Assembly (NCBI RefSeq): GCF_038896935.1
Contig: NZ_JBANDC010000004.1
Span: forward strand, 186,001 to 250,000
Source of the DNA: Collimonas rhizosphaerae
GTDB lineage: Bacteria; Pseudomonadota; Gammaproteobacteria; Burkholderiales; Burkholderiaceae_D
Length of the DNA stretch: 64,000 nucleotides
Direction of reading: 5' to 3'
The position numbers were made by a program, and so were the translations under genes. Shown one piece after another: positions 27,904-37,439 of this stretch. The notes below the pieces were generated by a model. It saw only the letters and a program-made list of their open reading frames with translations. It had not been told where the DNA came from and did not search any database. The first letter of the stretch is position 1, and each line of letters begins with the position of its first letter.

Positions 27904-28608
27904 ATGAGCACACAACAGCAACTCAAGCCGGCAAGCGAACTGGCCCAAAAAAATGGCGTTCGCTTTCCGAACGAGAACGAAGAATACCGGCGTGCGCGCG
28001 ACTTGCTTCTCGCGCAAGAAATCGAACTCAGGCGCCACATCGAGCGGGTCGCAGAACAGCGCCGCGCACTGCCGCCTGGCGGCCTGGTAGCCAAGGACTA
28101 CCGCTTCGAAGGCGAAGATGGCGCGGCCAGCTTCGCCAGCCTGTTTGGCGACAAGCAAACGCTCGCGGTCTACAGCTACATGTACGGACCGAAGCGCGAA
28201 CGGCCTTGCCCGATGTGCACGTCGCTGCTGTCGGCCTGGGATGGCGAAGCGGCCGATGTCGGGCAGCGTATTGCGCTGGTGATCGTCGCGCGCTCGCCGA
28301 TTGAACGCCTGCTTGCTTTCAAGAAGGAACGCGGATGGCGCCACCTTAAGCTGTATGCCGATGTCAGCGGCGATTACACCCGCGACTATGTCAGCGCGGA
28401 CGACGCCGACATCCCGGCTTTCAATGTCTTCACCCGGCGCGACGGCGCCATCCGCCATTTCTGGAGCGGCGAAATGGGCCCAGAGACGGCAGACCCCGGC
28501 CAGGACCCGCGCGGCGCTCCCGACCTGATGCCGCTCTGGACCATCCTTGACAGCACGCCCGAAGGACGCGGAACCGACTGGTATCCGAAACTGAACTATC
28601 CGGCATAA
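27904..28608 (+). CDS. DUF899 thioredoxin-like protein
   Basis: 234 residues. Matches the DUF899 family: an N-terminal helix-rich part, then FEGEDGAASFASLFGDK and the conserved PCPMCTSLLSAWDG, a CxxC within a thioredoxin-like fold, and the DIPAFNVFTRRDGAIRHFWSG segment. Function is not established for the family; a redox role is often guessed. GGAGGA precedes the chosen ATG at 27904. Soluble, no signal peptide. Confidence 0.85.
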   Translation: MSTQQQLKPASELAQKNGVRFPNENEEYRRARDLLLAQEIELRRHIERVAEQRRALPPGGLVAKDYRFEGEDGAASFASLFGDKQTLAVYSYMYGPKRERPCPMCTSLLSAWDGEAADVGQRIALVIVARSPIERLLAFKKERGWRHLKLYADVSGDYTRDYVSADDADIPAFNVFTRRDGAIRHFWSGEMGPETADPGQDPRGAPDLMPLWTILDSTPEGRGTDWYPKLNYPA

Positions 28609-28661
28609 ACGGCGGCACCAGGCAGCGCCGTCCACCCGGTTCTTTTGCGAAAGGCATCGCC

Positions 28662-29570
28662 ATGTCCCATCCGGTTTTTTTGAACGGCTGCAAGCAGCCG
28701 GCGATGCCCAGCGGCGAACGCAATGAATGGCGCGCATTCTGGGGCGATGCAGGAATTGAACTGGAAGCAAATGGCGGCCCGCCGCTACTATGGTGGTGCA
28801 TCTATGGCGAGGCCGACCTGAAATTCGCCAGCATGATCGACGATTTCGATATCGACGATCCGGAGGGAGAACGCGCCGAATTCCAGGCAGACGCGGAAAA
28901 TCCCGCTGCCCTCTATCCCTACTTCGTCACCGGCAAGAAACAGGCGCTGGAACGGCTGGCGCAGCGCAAAGAAAAAGTGATGGCAGCCCTTGGCGAACCA
29001 TACCGCGCCGTCTATGAAGCGTTTGAGAAGCTGGTCGCCACGCAGTTTGACGGCTTCGTCCTGCTGCGCACCGCCGGCCTGCCGGATATCGCCGATGGCG
29101 AACAATGGATGCGGACGGGCGCGCAGAGCATGGACCGCCTGGACAACAATCATCCGCCAGAAGCGGGCGACCATTTTGCCGGCATGGCGGCAGAATTCCT
29201 GAAGTGGAAAAACAGCGGCAGCGCGGCGCGGATGCTTGGCGGTTCCGGCCCGCCAGGCGTCTGGCCCGATGCAGCGTTAAGCGCAGCCTTTCCCGAGACC
29301 GGAAGGCGCAAGCGCACGGCCCCGGAGGATACCGATTCAGGCGAACCGCAAGCACCGCCGCCCAATGCCCGCAGCCGCTCCGGCCGGCGCAAGTCATCCC
29401 TGCTGGAGGAATGGCTGGCGCCCTTGTTTGTGGGGCTTGTCACGGCCTATGCCTACATCTCGAGCCACTCCATTTTCCTGGCAGTGCTGGCGTTTGCAGG
29501 AGCGACAGCGGTTGCCGTCTGGCTGTCCATGAAATGGCGCAACCGCGGCAGCGATAATGACCCCACGTGA
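28662..29570 (+). CDS. Hypothetical protein with two C-terminal membrane helices
   Basis: 302 residues, family not recognised. The first 200 residues are soluble and acidic with no known motif; a proline- and arginine-rich linker (about 215-245) is followed by two closely spaced hydrophobic helices (about 255-290) and a short charged tail, so it is probably a tail-anchored inner membrane protein with a cytoplasmic domain. It lies 53 bp after the DUF899 gene on the same strand and may share its transcript. Normal high-GC codon use. Confidence 0.65.
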   Translation: MSHPVFLNGCKQPAMPSGERNEWRAFWGDAGIELEANGGPPLLWWCIYGEADLKFASMIDDFDIDDPEGERAEFQADAENPAALYPYFVTGKKQALERLAQRKEKVMAALGEPYRAVYEAFEKLVATQFDGFVLLRTAGLPDIADGEQWMRTGAQSMDRLDNNHPPEAGDHFAGMAAEFLKWKNSGSAARMLGGSGPPGVWPDAALSAAFPETGRRKRTAPEDTDSGEPQAPPPNARSRSGRRKSSLLEEWLAPLFVGLVTAYAYISSHSIFLAVLAFAGATAVAVWLSMKWRNRGSDNDPT

Positions 29571-29720
29571 CGCAATGCTTGCATCCGGTTGCCGGTGGGC
29601 GTAGCGCTTCGCGCCGGCGCAGCTTTCCCGGAACGCAGGTAAACCGGTTAGTATCCAACCGCCGATACGATCGACACCGAGGGCCTGTGGCCGGGTCACC
29701 TTAACTTGCGAGACTTTGCC

Positions 29721-30281
29721 ATGCGCCCTTACAAACGGCTGTTGATCGTTGCTCTTTTCCTGTTGCTGCTGCTCGCCCTGTTTCAATTTTCCGGTTTGCG
29801 GGAACATTTCAATTTAACGTTCCTTCGTCAACAGATCGCCGACAACGAAGTCAGCGGCTTGCTGATCTTTGTTTTGCTGTTTTGCCTGGGTAACCTGATC
29901 CAGATACCCGGCTGGATATTTCTCGCCGCCGCGGTGCTGGCCTTGGGCAAGACCTGGGGCGGCCTTGCAACCTATCTCGCCGCCGTCGTCTCCTGCGCGT
30001 TTACTTTCCTGACGATCCGTTTCATCGGCGGCGATGCATTCCGGGAATTGAAGAACCGCCATGCGCTGAAGATACTCCGCGGCCTGGATGCGCATCCGGT
30101 TGCAAGCATCGCGTTGCTAAGGGTATTGTTTCAGACCGTTCCCGCGCTGAATTACGCGCTGGCTTTGTCCGGCGTGAAATTCTACAAATACCTGGTTGGC
30201 ACCATGCTCGGTTTGCCGTTGCCGATCATGCTGTATTGCCTATTCTTTGACTATATCGGCCAGGCGCTGCATGTACATTGA
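29721..30281 (+). CDS. TVP38/TMEM64 (VTT domain) family membrane protein
   Basis: 186 residues. Several membrane segments with the VTT/SNARE-associated core: FCLGNLIQIPGWIFLAAAVL, the reentrant-type GLATYLAAVVSCAFTFLTIRF, and LRVLFQTVPALNYALALSGV. Relatives of DedA and TMEM41B-type lipid scramblases or transporters. The start at 29721 (ATG) is preferred to an in-frame TTG at 29706. The substrate is unknown. Converges with the GH128 gene. Confidence 0.85.
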   Translation: MRPYKRLLIVALFLLLLLALFQFSGLREHFNLTFLRQQIADNEVSGLLIFVLLFCLGNLIQIPGWIFLAAAVLALGKTWGGLATYLAAVVSCAFTFLTIRFIGGDAFRELKNRHALKILRGLDAHPVASIALLRVLFQTVPALNYALALSGVKFYKYLVGTMLGLPLPIMLYCLFFDYIGQALHVH

Positions 30282-30301
30282 AGCGCGCCTGGCCGCTGCC
30301 A

Positions 30302-31306
30302 TCAATGCGGAAGCGACAGATAGAGCCGGCCCAGGCCGGTAAGCTGCCCCGGAGCGCCCAGCAAGCTGGTGAAATGGCTGTCGTTATTCCAGCGGCCGGT
30401 AAACCACGCATAGCGGAATACGTCGGCGCGCGCCTCGCAGATCGCCACCATGTCGGTCATCTGCGCCTCCTGCTTGGCAAGCGTGTCGATCTGCGCGCCG
30501 TCGGCTTGCGCATGCCAGTTGGCGAATTCGGTGACCCAGAACGGTTTGCCATACTTGGCGAGACGGTCGAGCTGCGCTGCCAGGCCGTAGTCGTACCAAT
30601 GAAAGGCCAGGTAGTCGATTTGCGGATCGCGGTTGCCGTTGGCGCTGCGATAGGCAGCATAGAAGGCATCCAGCCACGCCACCGGATCGGCATAACCCGG
30701 CATGGTGCCCCAGCTTATCGCCGGCCCGACTATCTTGACGCCGGTGTGCGCGGCAATCGCCTCGAAGCCGGGCCACAGGCTTGCGGCCTGCTGCGGGGTC
30801 AGATTGGACTGGTCGGACTGGTTGGGTTCGTTCAGCACCAGCAGATACTTGATTTGAGGATTTTGCTTCAAGGAGGTTTCGATGCTGGCCGCGTCGTAAT
30901 TGCCATTCCATAGCATGGGATAAAAATCCATCTGGTACTGCGCGCGGTAGTCAGCGGGGACCTGGGCATTCGGCTGCGAACTCCAGTTGTACCACCAGCT
31001 CACGCCAGGCGCGAGCGCAGCAAGGTCAAGCGGATTCGCCAGGTCATAGGCGACGCCGCGCTTTGCGCTCTTCGCAGTCACCGTCCCGGCCGGAGGCGTA
31101 GCGCCGGCCGGCGCAGCGGGACTGGCTGGATTCGGCGAAGTCGCCGCAGGTACGGTGGCGGAATTCGGAGATCCTGACGCCGCCGTGGAACCGCTGTCGC
31201 CGCCGCCTCCGCAGCCGCCCAGGGCCATGCAGCCGAAGACCAGGGTCCACGCGACGCAGCGTCGGCGCGATCGCGAAAGGAACGCGCAAAGATATGCCAG
31301 GTACAT
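30302..31306 (-). CDS. Lipoprotein glycoside hydrolase, GH128-like (beta-1,3-glucanase type)
   Basis: 334 residues. An N-terminal lipobox (MALGGC, Cys32) followed by a Gly/Ser/Pro-rich linker anchors it to a membrane. The catalytic part is a TIM barrel of the Glyco_hydro_cc/GH128 type: RGVAYDL, WWYNWSSQPN, YLLVLNEPNQSDQ with acid/base Glu160, YLAFHWYDYG and WVTEFANW with nucleophile Glu260. GH128 enzymes cut beta-1,3-glucans such as fungal wall glucan and laminarin. Together with the lyase-like gene nearby this suggests exported glycan breakdown. The region upstream has an imperfect TTAGAGCGCTGCGG near 31331. Confidence 0.85.
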   Translation of the reverse strand: MYLAYLCAFLSRSRRRCVAWTLVFGCMALGGCGGGGDSGSTAASGSPNSATVPAATSPNPASPAAPAGATPPAGTVTAKSAKRGVAYDLANPLDLAALAPGVSWWYNWSSQPNAQVPADYRAQYQMDFYPMLWNGNYDAASIETSLKQNPQIKYLLVLNEPNQSDQSNLTPQQAASLWPGFEAIAAHTGVKIVGPAISWGTMPGYADPVAWLDAFYAAYRSANGNRDPQIDYLAFHWYDYGLAAQLDRLAKYGKPFWVTEFANWHAQADGAQIDTLAKQEAQMTDMVAICEARADVFRYAWFTGRWNNDSHFTSLLGAPGQLTGLGRLYLSLPH

Positions 31307-31776
31307 AAAGTAATTTTCTTGAGAATATTGTTAGAGCGCTGCGGATGGACCACCCTCGCTGCGATGCGTAAAGCAATATGACGGCTTCGCGTATCACACC
31401 GCAAATAACATGCCATAAAGCAATATTGTTTGATGGCCCATATGGAAACGGGCGATAAACATGCTTAAGCAGCTTCAATACTCGATTCTTTTTTGCAGGC
31501 CCTGCCATAAGAGAATTGGCAAGATGCGGGGAGGTCAAGCTAGCAGTCCGATGGCGAAGTTTTCCCTCTTTGGGAGGAAGATACGGCTTCATTTCGTAGC
31601 GTCGCGCGCCAATCTGAAGCTGCCCAGCTTTGTCGCTAAGTGACAAGTAATGTCATGCGAGCTTTGGATGAAATTAGTCTTGGTGCGGCAACGGGCTTGC
31701 AAAAAAACAATCAGATGAGGACCAGTTCAACTTTGAGAGGCAATGGCTTTTGCATGAAGCATTCCAGGCGATTCAT
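31307..31776. other. Intergenic region, no gene supported
   Basis: 470 bp between the GH128 start and the end of the efflux outer-membrane gene. It contains the GH128 promoter region and an AGCGCT core at 31335-31340 flanked by weakly symmetric bases. No convincing small ORF, terminator or RNA was seen. Confidence 0.5.
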
Positions 31777-33147
31777 TCATCCTTGATACCGCCATCCGCC
31801 GCCCAGCGCCTGGAACAGGTTTACCGCGGCAATCAGGCGGTCGGCACGCACCTGGATCAGGCTCAGTTCCGTCGACAGCAAACTCCGTTGCGCATCGAGC
31901 TGCTCAAGATAGGGCGAATAACCGGCGCGATAGCGGCTGGTCGCTAACGCCAGCGCACGCGCCAGGGCTTGGCGCTGGGCTGCGATCGCCTGTTCCTGGT
32001 CCGCGTTGCGCCGGATTGCGCTAAGCGATTCGTCGACCTCCTTGAAAGCGGTCAGCGCAGTCTTTCGATAAAGGTAGGCGGCTTCATCGCGCCTGGCTGC
32101 CGCCGTATCAGCTTGCGCACGTAAACGGCCGCTGTCGAAAATGGGAGCCAGGACACTGCCGCCGAGCGCAAAGATGGCGATCGGACTGGTAAGAAGGGTA
32201 GAGGCGACATAACCTCCTGACGCCGTAAGCTGTATGTTCGGCATGAAGGCGGCACGCGCCGCGTCAAGCGAATGATCCGCTGCGACCAGTTGCTGCTCGG
32301 CTTGAGCGATGTCCGGCCGCCGCCGCAACAGTGCCGAAGGCAGGCCGGATGCGGCAGACGGCGCTGTCAGCGCAGCCAGGTCCGAGCCGCGGTCGATCCC
32401 TTGCGGATTGTCCCCCAGCAGCAAACTGAGGCCGTCTTCCTGCCGCCTGATCGCCAGCTCGGCTGCCGGGATAAGTTGCTCGGTCGCGCTATATTCCGCT
32501 TCTGCCTGGCGCAGATCCAGCATGGAAGAATAACCCGCCTCGGCGCGCCGCCGCGCCAGCTTCAACGACGCCGAGCGCGCCGCCAAGGTATCGCGCAATA
32601 TGGCGAGCCGGGCATCGAGCGCACGCAATGTGATGTAGCCGCTCGCGGCCGAAGCCGCTACCGCGAGCCGGACACTGTCGTGCGCCGCGGTACTGGCCAG
32701 CAATGAAGCACGCGCCGCCGAACTCGCACTGGCAAGGCGGCCGAACAGGTCAAGATCGTAAGACACAGAGAGCTCGGCCTGTCCGGCGGTTTGGGTCTCC
32801 GGTTTGCCGAAGGGGCTGACATCACGCTGCCTGCCGCCGCCCAGGCTGCCCGCAAGATTGGGCAAGCGCTGCGCCTCGCTCAAGCGAAACTGCGCGCGCG
32901 CGGCTTCCACCCGCGCCGCAGACACGGCCACATCAAGATTGTTGGCAAGCGCTGTTTCGACAATCCTTGTCAGCACAGGGTCGCCGAAACCCTGCCACCA
33001 GCCGGCCGCGAGTTCGCTGCCGAGAGCAGGGTCATCCCGCCACGCCGCCGGCGGCACGACGTCAGCCGCGAGCGGCGGCGCCGGCCTCGGACCGGCACAC
33101 GCGGCGAGCGCCACGACCAGCAAAAGGGCAATCGTCCGCGTCGTCAT
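31777..33147 (-). CDS. Outer membrane efflux factor, NodT/OprM family lipoprotein
   Basis: 456 residues. Signal with lipobox (VVALAACAG) then the duplicated coiled-coil/beta-barrel architecture of TolC-like factors: GWWQGFGDPVLTRIVETAL, the first repeat to about residue 230, and the second repeat with LLRRRPDIAQAEQQLVAAD. It forms the exit duct for the pump encoded just upstream. Its start overlaps the stop of the membrane-fusion protein gene by 4 bp (ATGA), so it is the third gene of a tight operon. Confidence 0.92.
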   Translation of the reverse strand: MTTRTIALLLVVALAACAGPRPAPPLAADVVPPAAWRDDPALGSELAAGWWQGFGDPVLTRIVETALANNLDVAVSAARVEAARAQFRLSEAQRLPNLAGSLGGGRQRDVSPFGKPETQTAGQAELSVSYDLDLFGRLASASSAARASLLASTAAHDSVRLAVAASAASGYITLRALDARLAILRDTLAARSASLKLARRRAEAGYSSMLDLRQAEAEYSATEQLIPAAELAIRRQEDGLSLLLGDNPQGIDRGSDLAALTAPSAASGLPSALLRRRPDIAQAEQQLVAADHSLDAARAAFMPNIQLTASGGYVASTLLTSPIAIFALGGSVLAPIFDSGRLRAQADTAAARRDEAAYLYRKTALTAFKEVDESLSAIRRNADQEQAIAAQRQALARALALATSRYRAGYSPYLEQLDAQRSLLSTELSLIQVRADRLIAAVNLFQALGGGWRYQG

Positions 33148-34247
33148 TTTTGCCTGCGCGTGTCGACCCGCGCCTCCACCGACATGCCCGGCCGCAATCT
33201 CTGCGCCAGCGGCTGGCCGGGATCGATCACGATGCGCACGCCTATCCGTTGCGGAACCTTGACAAAATTGCCGGTAGCGTTGTCCGGCTTGAGCACCGCG
33301 AACTCCGATCCCGCCGCCGGCGAGATCGTTTGCACCACTCCCGCAAGCTCCGCTCCGCCGAGTGCGTCGACGCTGATGCTTGCCTTCTGGCCAGGCGCCA
33401 TGCGTGCAGTCTGGGCTTCCTTATAGTTGGCGATAACCCAGCGCTCTGCCGGCACCAGCGACAGCAGTTGCGTACCGTTAGTCACATACTGGCCGAGGCG
33501 CACGCCGACCTCGCCGATCTGCCCTGGCTCAGGCGCGCGGATCACGGCATTGTCCAGGTCGATCTCGGCGAGTTTGAGCTGTGCTTGCGCCGCTTCCGCC
33601 TGCGCCTCCAGCCCGCCTTTACCGACATCCACCGTGCGGATATCCTGCCGGGCGATCTCGCCGGCGGCGTCGGCCTGGCGGACCTGCGCTTCCGCCTGGG
33701 CGAGTGCTGCCAGCGTCTGGTCGCGCTCGCGAATGGAAACGGAACCGTCGCGCACCAGGTCGTCGATGCGCGCCATATCCGCCTTCGCCCGCAAAAGCTG
33801 CGCGCGAGCATTGGCGAGGCCGGCGGTCTGCGCTTGCAGTCCGGCGCTGCGCGAGGCGCGAGCCTGCTCGCTATTGGCGAGAGCAGCCCGCTGGGCGGCC
33901 AGATTGGCGCGCGCCTGCTCCACCCTTGCACGATATATGCGGTCGTCGATCCGCACCAGCACCTGGCCTGCGCGCACCTGTTCATAATCCTTGACCGCCA
34001 CCTCGACCACATATCCGCTCACCTGCGGCGCGATCGCGGCGGTGCGCCCGCGGACATAGGCGTTCTGCGTGCTCTCGGTTGAGCTCACGAACGGCGGCAA
34101 ACTCCAGGCGTAAAGAATCACCATGACAACCGCGACCGCCAGCAGGATGATCAAGATCGTGGCAGCCGCCCGCTTGGGAGCGGGATGCCAGCCTGGCGCG
34201 CGCGCGGGAGGGGGTGCTGTGGCTGTAGTACTCACTTTGGTGCTCAT
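33144..34247 (-). CDS. Membrane-fusion protein of an Emr-type efflux pump (HlyD family)
   Basis: 367 residues. One N-terminal membrane helix (about 28-48), a biotinyl-lipoyl half-motif (AAIAPQVSGYVVEVAVKDYE), a long alpha-helical hairpin rich in Ala/Gln (about 90-220), the second lipoyl half (VIRAPEPGQIGEVGVRLGQY) and a beta-barrel domain. It bridges the inner-membrane MFS pump and the outer-membrane duct. Both gene boundaries are 4-bp ATGA overlaps, so the three proteins are co-translated. Confidence 0.92.
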   Translation of the reverse strand: MSTKVSTTATAPPPARAPGWHPAPKRAAATILIILLAVAVVMVILYAWSLPPFVSSTESTQNAYVRGRTAAIAPQVSGYVVEVAVKDYEQVRAGQVLVRIDDRIYRARVEQARANLAAQRAALANSEQARASRSAGLQAQTAGLANARAQLLRAKADMARIDDLVRDGSVSIRERDQTLAALAQAEAQVRQADAAGEIARQDIRTVDVGKGGLEAQAEAAQAQLKLAEIDLDNAVIRAPEPGQIGEVGVRLGQYVTNGTQLLSLVPAERWVIANYKEAQTARMAPGQKASISVDALGGAELAGVVQTISPAAGSEFAVLKPDNATGNFVKVPQRIGVRIVIDPGQPLAQRLRPGMSVEARVDTRRQK

Positions 34248-35887
34248 GTTGTGATTTCCGGCGTAGTTTTCCGTCGACGGCGGACGGCTTGAAAAATGAC
34301 CAGATAACCGAGGTAGAGCGCGGTCAGCAGCGCCAGCAGCGCAACCAGCCGGAACACGTCGTTATAGGCCAGGATGCTGGCTTCCCCCGTCATCGCCTGA
34401 ACCAGGAAAGCGCCGCCCTGCGCGGTGCGCAGCGTCGGATCGGCGACCACCCTGGCGATGGCCGCGCCGCCGCTGACAATGCGGGCCGCTACTTGCGGAT
34501 CGGCCGCCACCAGGTGTTCCGACAGAGCTTGCGCATGCGCCCGCGCCGCAATCACCTGGTAGCTCCCGAGCAGCGCAGACCCGCCGAGGCCGCCGATATT
34601 CTGGGTAATGCTGAACAGCACGACGAAGCTCACCAGATGGTCCGCTCCACGGCTGAACATGCGGATGAAGCCGTACAGCAGCGCCGGGCCGATGAAGAGC
34701 GTGGTACCGAAGGCAATCAGCGCCTGGCTCAAATACAGCTGCGGCGGGCGCGTCAGGTTGGTCGCGTTGCTGTCCATCCAGGCGCCAAGCGCAATCACGA
34801 GCGCCGCTGCAATCACCTGGTAAGGCAAGCGCTTTTCCGACAATGTGGCCGCCGCTGTAATCGTCCCCAGCACCATGGCTGCCGCGACGATCGCAAACAG
34901 CGTGCGCAGTTGATCGTTGGTAAGCCCGCCCGAGGTCAACAGTCCGACCGCACCGTAAGTCTGCTCGGCGAGCGCAAGCCGCACCAGCAGTGCGACGATG
35001 GCGAAGCGCACTATGTCGATACTGCCCAGCCAGCGGAGCTGCAGCAGCGGTTGTTTTCGGTGCCGCTCAACCAGGAAGGCAATGGCGAACAGCGGCACTG
35101 CTGCCGCCAGCGCCCAGCCGAGCCAGGGCGTATCCGTCCACCACAGCAGACGGCCCTCGCCCAGCACACCGCAGACAAGCATGATCGCCGGCACCAGCAG
35201 TGCGATGGTAACCAGGTCGAGCGGCTGGAACGCCTTGCTACGCTCGCTGGGCGGCAGAGGGAGCGCGGAAATTACCGCCAGCACACCCAAGGCAAGCGCC
35301 AGTTCGATCAAATGCAAGGCGCGCCAGTTATCGAGCGCCAGCATTTCGACCGGGATCAAGCGCGCAAGCGGCGTGCCCAGTTGCGGAATGCTGATTCCGA
35401 TGACCAGGCCAAGAGGCCGCAGTTTCGCCGGAAAAGCCTGGAGCAGGTTGTAGATGGTGAGTGTAGTGAGCGCCGCGGCCGTCATGCCGCAAACCGCACG
35501 GATCAGCACTGCGGAAGCAAACCCGGGAGAGAGGAATTGCCACAAGCCGGCCAGCGCATAGGCGATCAGGAGTCCCTTGCTTACCGCTGGAATGCCGAAC
35601 TGGGTACGCGCCTTGACCAAGGTCAGGTTGGCGCTCGCGTTCATCGCCACATAGATCGCGGGCAACCAGCTTGCCTGCGCGACATACATTCCCATCGCGC
35701 CAGACAGGTTGGCGACATTGACGTTAACCAGGGCATTGCCGAACGTTGCGGAAATACCCACCAGCAAGGCTACCGCGCCGTAGCCGAGCCGGCGCCAGCC
35801 TGGATGCGTCGGCGCGTAAGGAGAACCAGGGAAGGCCGGCTGCTCTTCCGGCGCGAAACGATACGCGGGCTCGGGCGCGTCGCTCAT
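34244..35887 (-). CDS. DHA2-family MFS multidrug transporter (EmrB-like)
   Basis: 547 residues with about 14 membrane helices. The N-terminal region GALVNVNVANLSGAMGM and QASWLPAIYVAMNAS corresponds to helix 1-2 of EmrB-type pumps. First gene of a three-gene efflux operon with HlyD-type and NodT-type partners, overlapping the next gene by ATGA. Start placed at ATG 35887, where the conserved region begins shortly after; the frame stays open to 35995 but that extension is arginine/tryptophan rich and looks non-coding. Substrate unknown; no regulator gene adjoins the operon. Confidence 0.88.
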   Translation of the reverse strand: MSDAPEPAYRFAPEEQPAFPGSPYAPTHPGWRRLGYGAVALLVGISATFGNALVNVNVANLSGAMGMYVAQASWLPAIYVAMNASANLTLVKARTQFGIPAVSKGLLIAYALAGLWQFLSPGFASAVLIRAVCGMTAAALTTLTIYNLLQAFPAKLRPLGLVIGISIPQLGTPLARLIPVEMLALDNWRALHLIELALALGVLAVISALPLPPSERSKAFQPLDLVTIALLVPAIMLVCGVLGEGRLLWWTDTPWLGWALAAAVPLFAIAFLVERHRKQPLLQLRWLGSIDIVRFAIVALLVRLALAEQTYGAVGLLTSGGLTNDQLRTLFAIVAAAMVLGTITAAATLSEKRLPYQVIAAALVIALGAWMDSNATNLTRPPQLYLSQALIAFGTTLFIGPALLYGFIRMFSRGADHLVSFVVLFSITQNIGGLGGSALLGSYQVIAARAHAQALSEHLVAADPQVAARIVSGGAAIARVVADPTLRTAQGGAFLVQAMTGEASILAYNDVFRLVALLALLTALYLGYLVIFQAVRRRRKTTPEITT

Positions 35888-36444
35888 GCCCGCACCATCG
35901 CAACGAACAAGGGAAAGACCGCCACATTGCCAGCGACGAATGCCTCTCCACTGTGTGAAAACTTGCGCATTTAACCGTCTCCCCCGACCAGCCACTGCAA
36001 GCCGCCCAGCCCCGAATTGGCGTTGAAGAAGGCTATCACGATTCCGCGATCCTGTGCGTCGCCGTCGGCGGCGTTTCCCGGCAATAATTCATGGTTAGGC
36101 ATGGTCGGAACACAGCTTTCAACGGCAAGGGGATGACAAGGAAACCAGAACTTGCCGCGGCGCACGGCAGCCTGCGTATGGTCGCCGGAGCGGACATGCC
36201 TGTCTTTTGATCTCGTGCGGCCATAACGCAATCATGCGGCGGCGCCGGGAGCATGCAAAAAAAACACGGGTACAGTCGACGCACTATCGGCACCGTTTCC
36301 GCACCGGCGGTTTCAGCACTTTCGCGATACGCGCGCACGTATCCGAAAGACGCGTGCGGATGTCCCTCCTACTATCTTCCTCAAGCTGCCGCCAGAACTT
36401 CGTCAGGCGTCCCCACTCCGCCCACCACATTGAGGAATGTACAC
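35888..36444. promoter_or_regulatory. Divergent promoter region between efflux operon and CoA-ester cluster
   Basis: 557 bp separating two diverging operons. A 43-codon reverse-strand frame beginning MPNHELLPGNAADG (about 35971-36102) reads like protein but has no ribosome site, so it is not called. No terminator or clear operator was identified. Confidence 0.45.
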
Positions 36445-37377
36445 ATGGTCAAGACTGTCCAACGGGTTGCCATCATCGGCACCGGCACCATCGGCGCCAG
36501 CTGGGCCGCCCTATTCCTGGCCCGCGGCCTGCATGTGACGGCCACCGACATCGCGCCCGGCGCCGAAGCCAGATTGCGCCAGTACATCGACCAGGCCTGG
36601 CCGGCGCTGGTACGGATTGGCGTGGCCGACGGCGCCGACCGGAGCAAGCTGCGCTTCACGGCCGACATCGCCGACGCCGTCGCCGGCGCCGACCTGGTGC
36701 AGGAAAACGGTCCCGAGCGGCTCGACTTCAAGATCGCGCTGTACGAGCAGCTTGACAGCCTGCTGCCGGCCGACACGCTGATCGCCTCCAGCTCGTCCGG
36801 CCTGACCATGTCGGCGATCCAGGCCGGCTGCAAGCTGCATCCCGAGCGCTGCGTGATCGGCCACCCGTTCAATCCGCCGCACCTGATTCCTCTGGTCGAG
36901 ATCGTCGGCGGCCAGCTGACGTCGGAAGCGACCATCGCGCGCGTGACGGCCTTCTACGACGGCCTCGGCAAGCGCACCGTCCGGCTGCACAAGGAAATGC
37001 CGGGTCACGTCGCCAACCGCCTGGCGGCGGCGCTCTTCCGCGAAATCGTTTATCTCGTTTCCGAAGGCGTGCTCAGCGTGGCAGACGCCGACACCGCCGT
37101 CTGCTGGGGCCCGGGCCTGCGATGGGGCGTGATGGGTCCGTCGCTGCTCTACCACCTCGGCGGCGGTGAAGGAGGCATTGAGCATTTCTTCGATCAGTTC
37201 TCGGGCCCCATGCAAGCCTGGTGGAAAGTTCTGGGCAACCCGGTGCTGACGCCGGAAATCAGAAAAAAAATGATCGATGGCGTAAAGGCGGAAGCGGACG
37301 GACGCTCACTCGACGAGCTGGCCGAGCAGCGCGACGAAGCGCTGCTGAGCCTGTTGGCCGCGCGCGCCAACGAATAA
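36445..37377 (+). CDS. 3-hydroxyacyl-CoA dehydrogenase family protein (carnitine dehydrogenase-like)
   Basis: 310 residues. Rossmann fold with GTGTIGASWAALFLARG, then LVQENGPERLDFK, ASSSSGLTMS, the catalytic histidine segment VIGHPFNPPHLIPLVEIVGG and the C-terminal dimerisation domain (PGHVANRLAAALFREIVYLV). The NPPHLIPLVEIV form is shared by 3-hydroxyacyl-CoA dehydrogenases, L-carnitine dehydrogenase and L-gulonate dehydrogenase, so substrate cannot be fixed from sequence. GAGGAA precedes the ATG. First gene of a probable operon with an enoyl-CoA hydratase, which favours a CoA-ester substrate. Confidence 0.85.
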   Translation: MVKTVQRVAIIGTGTIGASWAALFLARGLHVTATDIAPGAEARLRQYIDQAWPALVRIGVADGADRSKLRFTADIADAVAGADLVQENGPERLDFKIALYEQLDSLLPADTLIASSSSGLTMSAIQAGCKLHPERCVIGHPFNPPHLIPLVEIVGGQLTSEATIARVTAFYDGLGKRTVRLHKEMPGHVANRLAAALFREIVYLVSEGVLSVADADTAVCWGPGLRWGVMGPSLLYHLGGGEGGIEHFFDQFSGPMQAWWKVLGNPVLTPEIRKKMIDGVKAEADGRSLDELAEQRDEALLSLLAARANE

Positions 37378-37439
37378 AGCCAGACCATGTCCAGGCCGGT
37401 ACGCCGGCCCGGCACGTCAATTCCCAGGAGCCCTGTTCC

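Noticed and set aside
34289..35974. 561-residue forward frame over the MFS pump gene
   Set aside because: Glutamine- and arginine-rich antisense shadow.
35971..36231. Reverse-strand 86-codon frame in the divergent region
   Set aside because: No ribosome site and no family; only its last 43 codons look protein-like.
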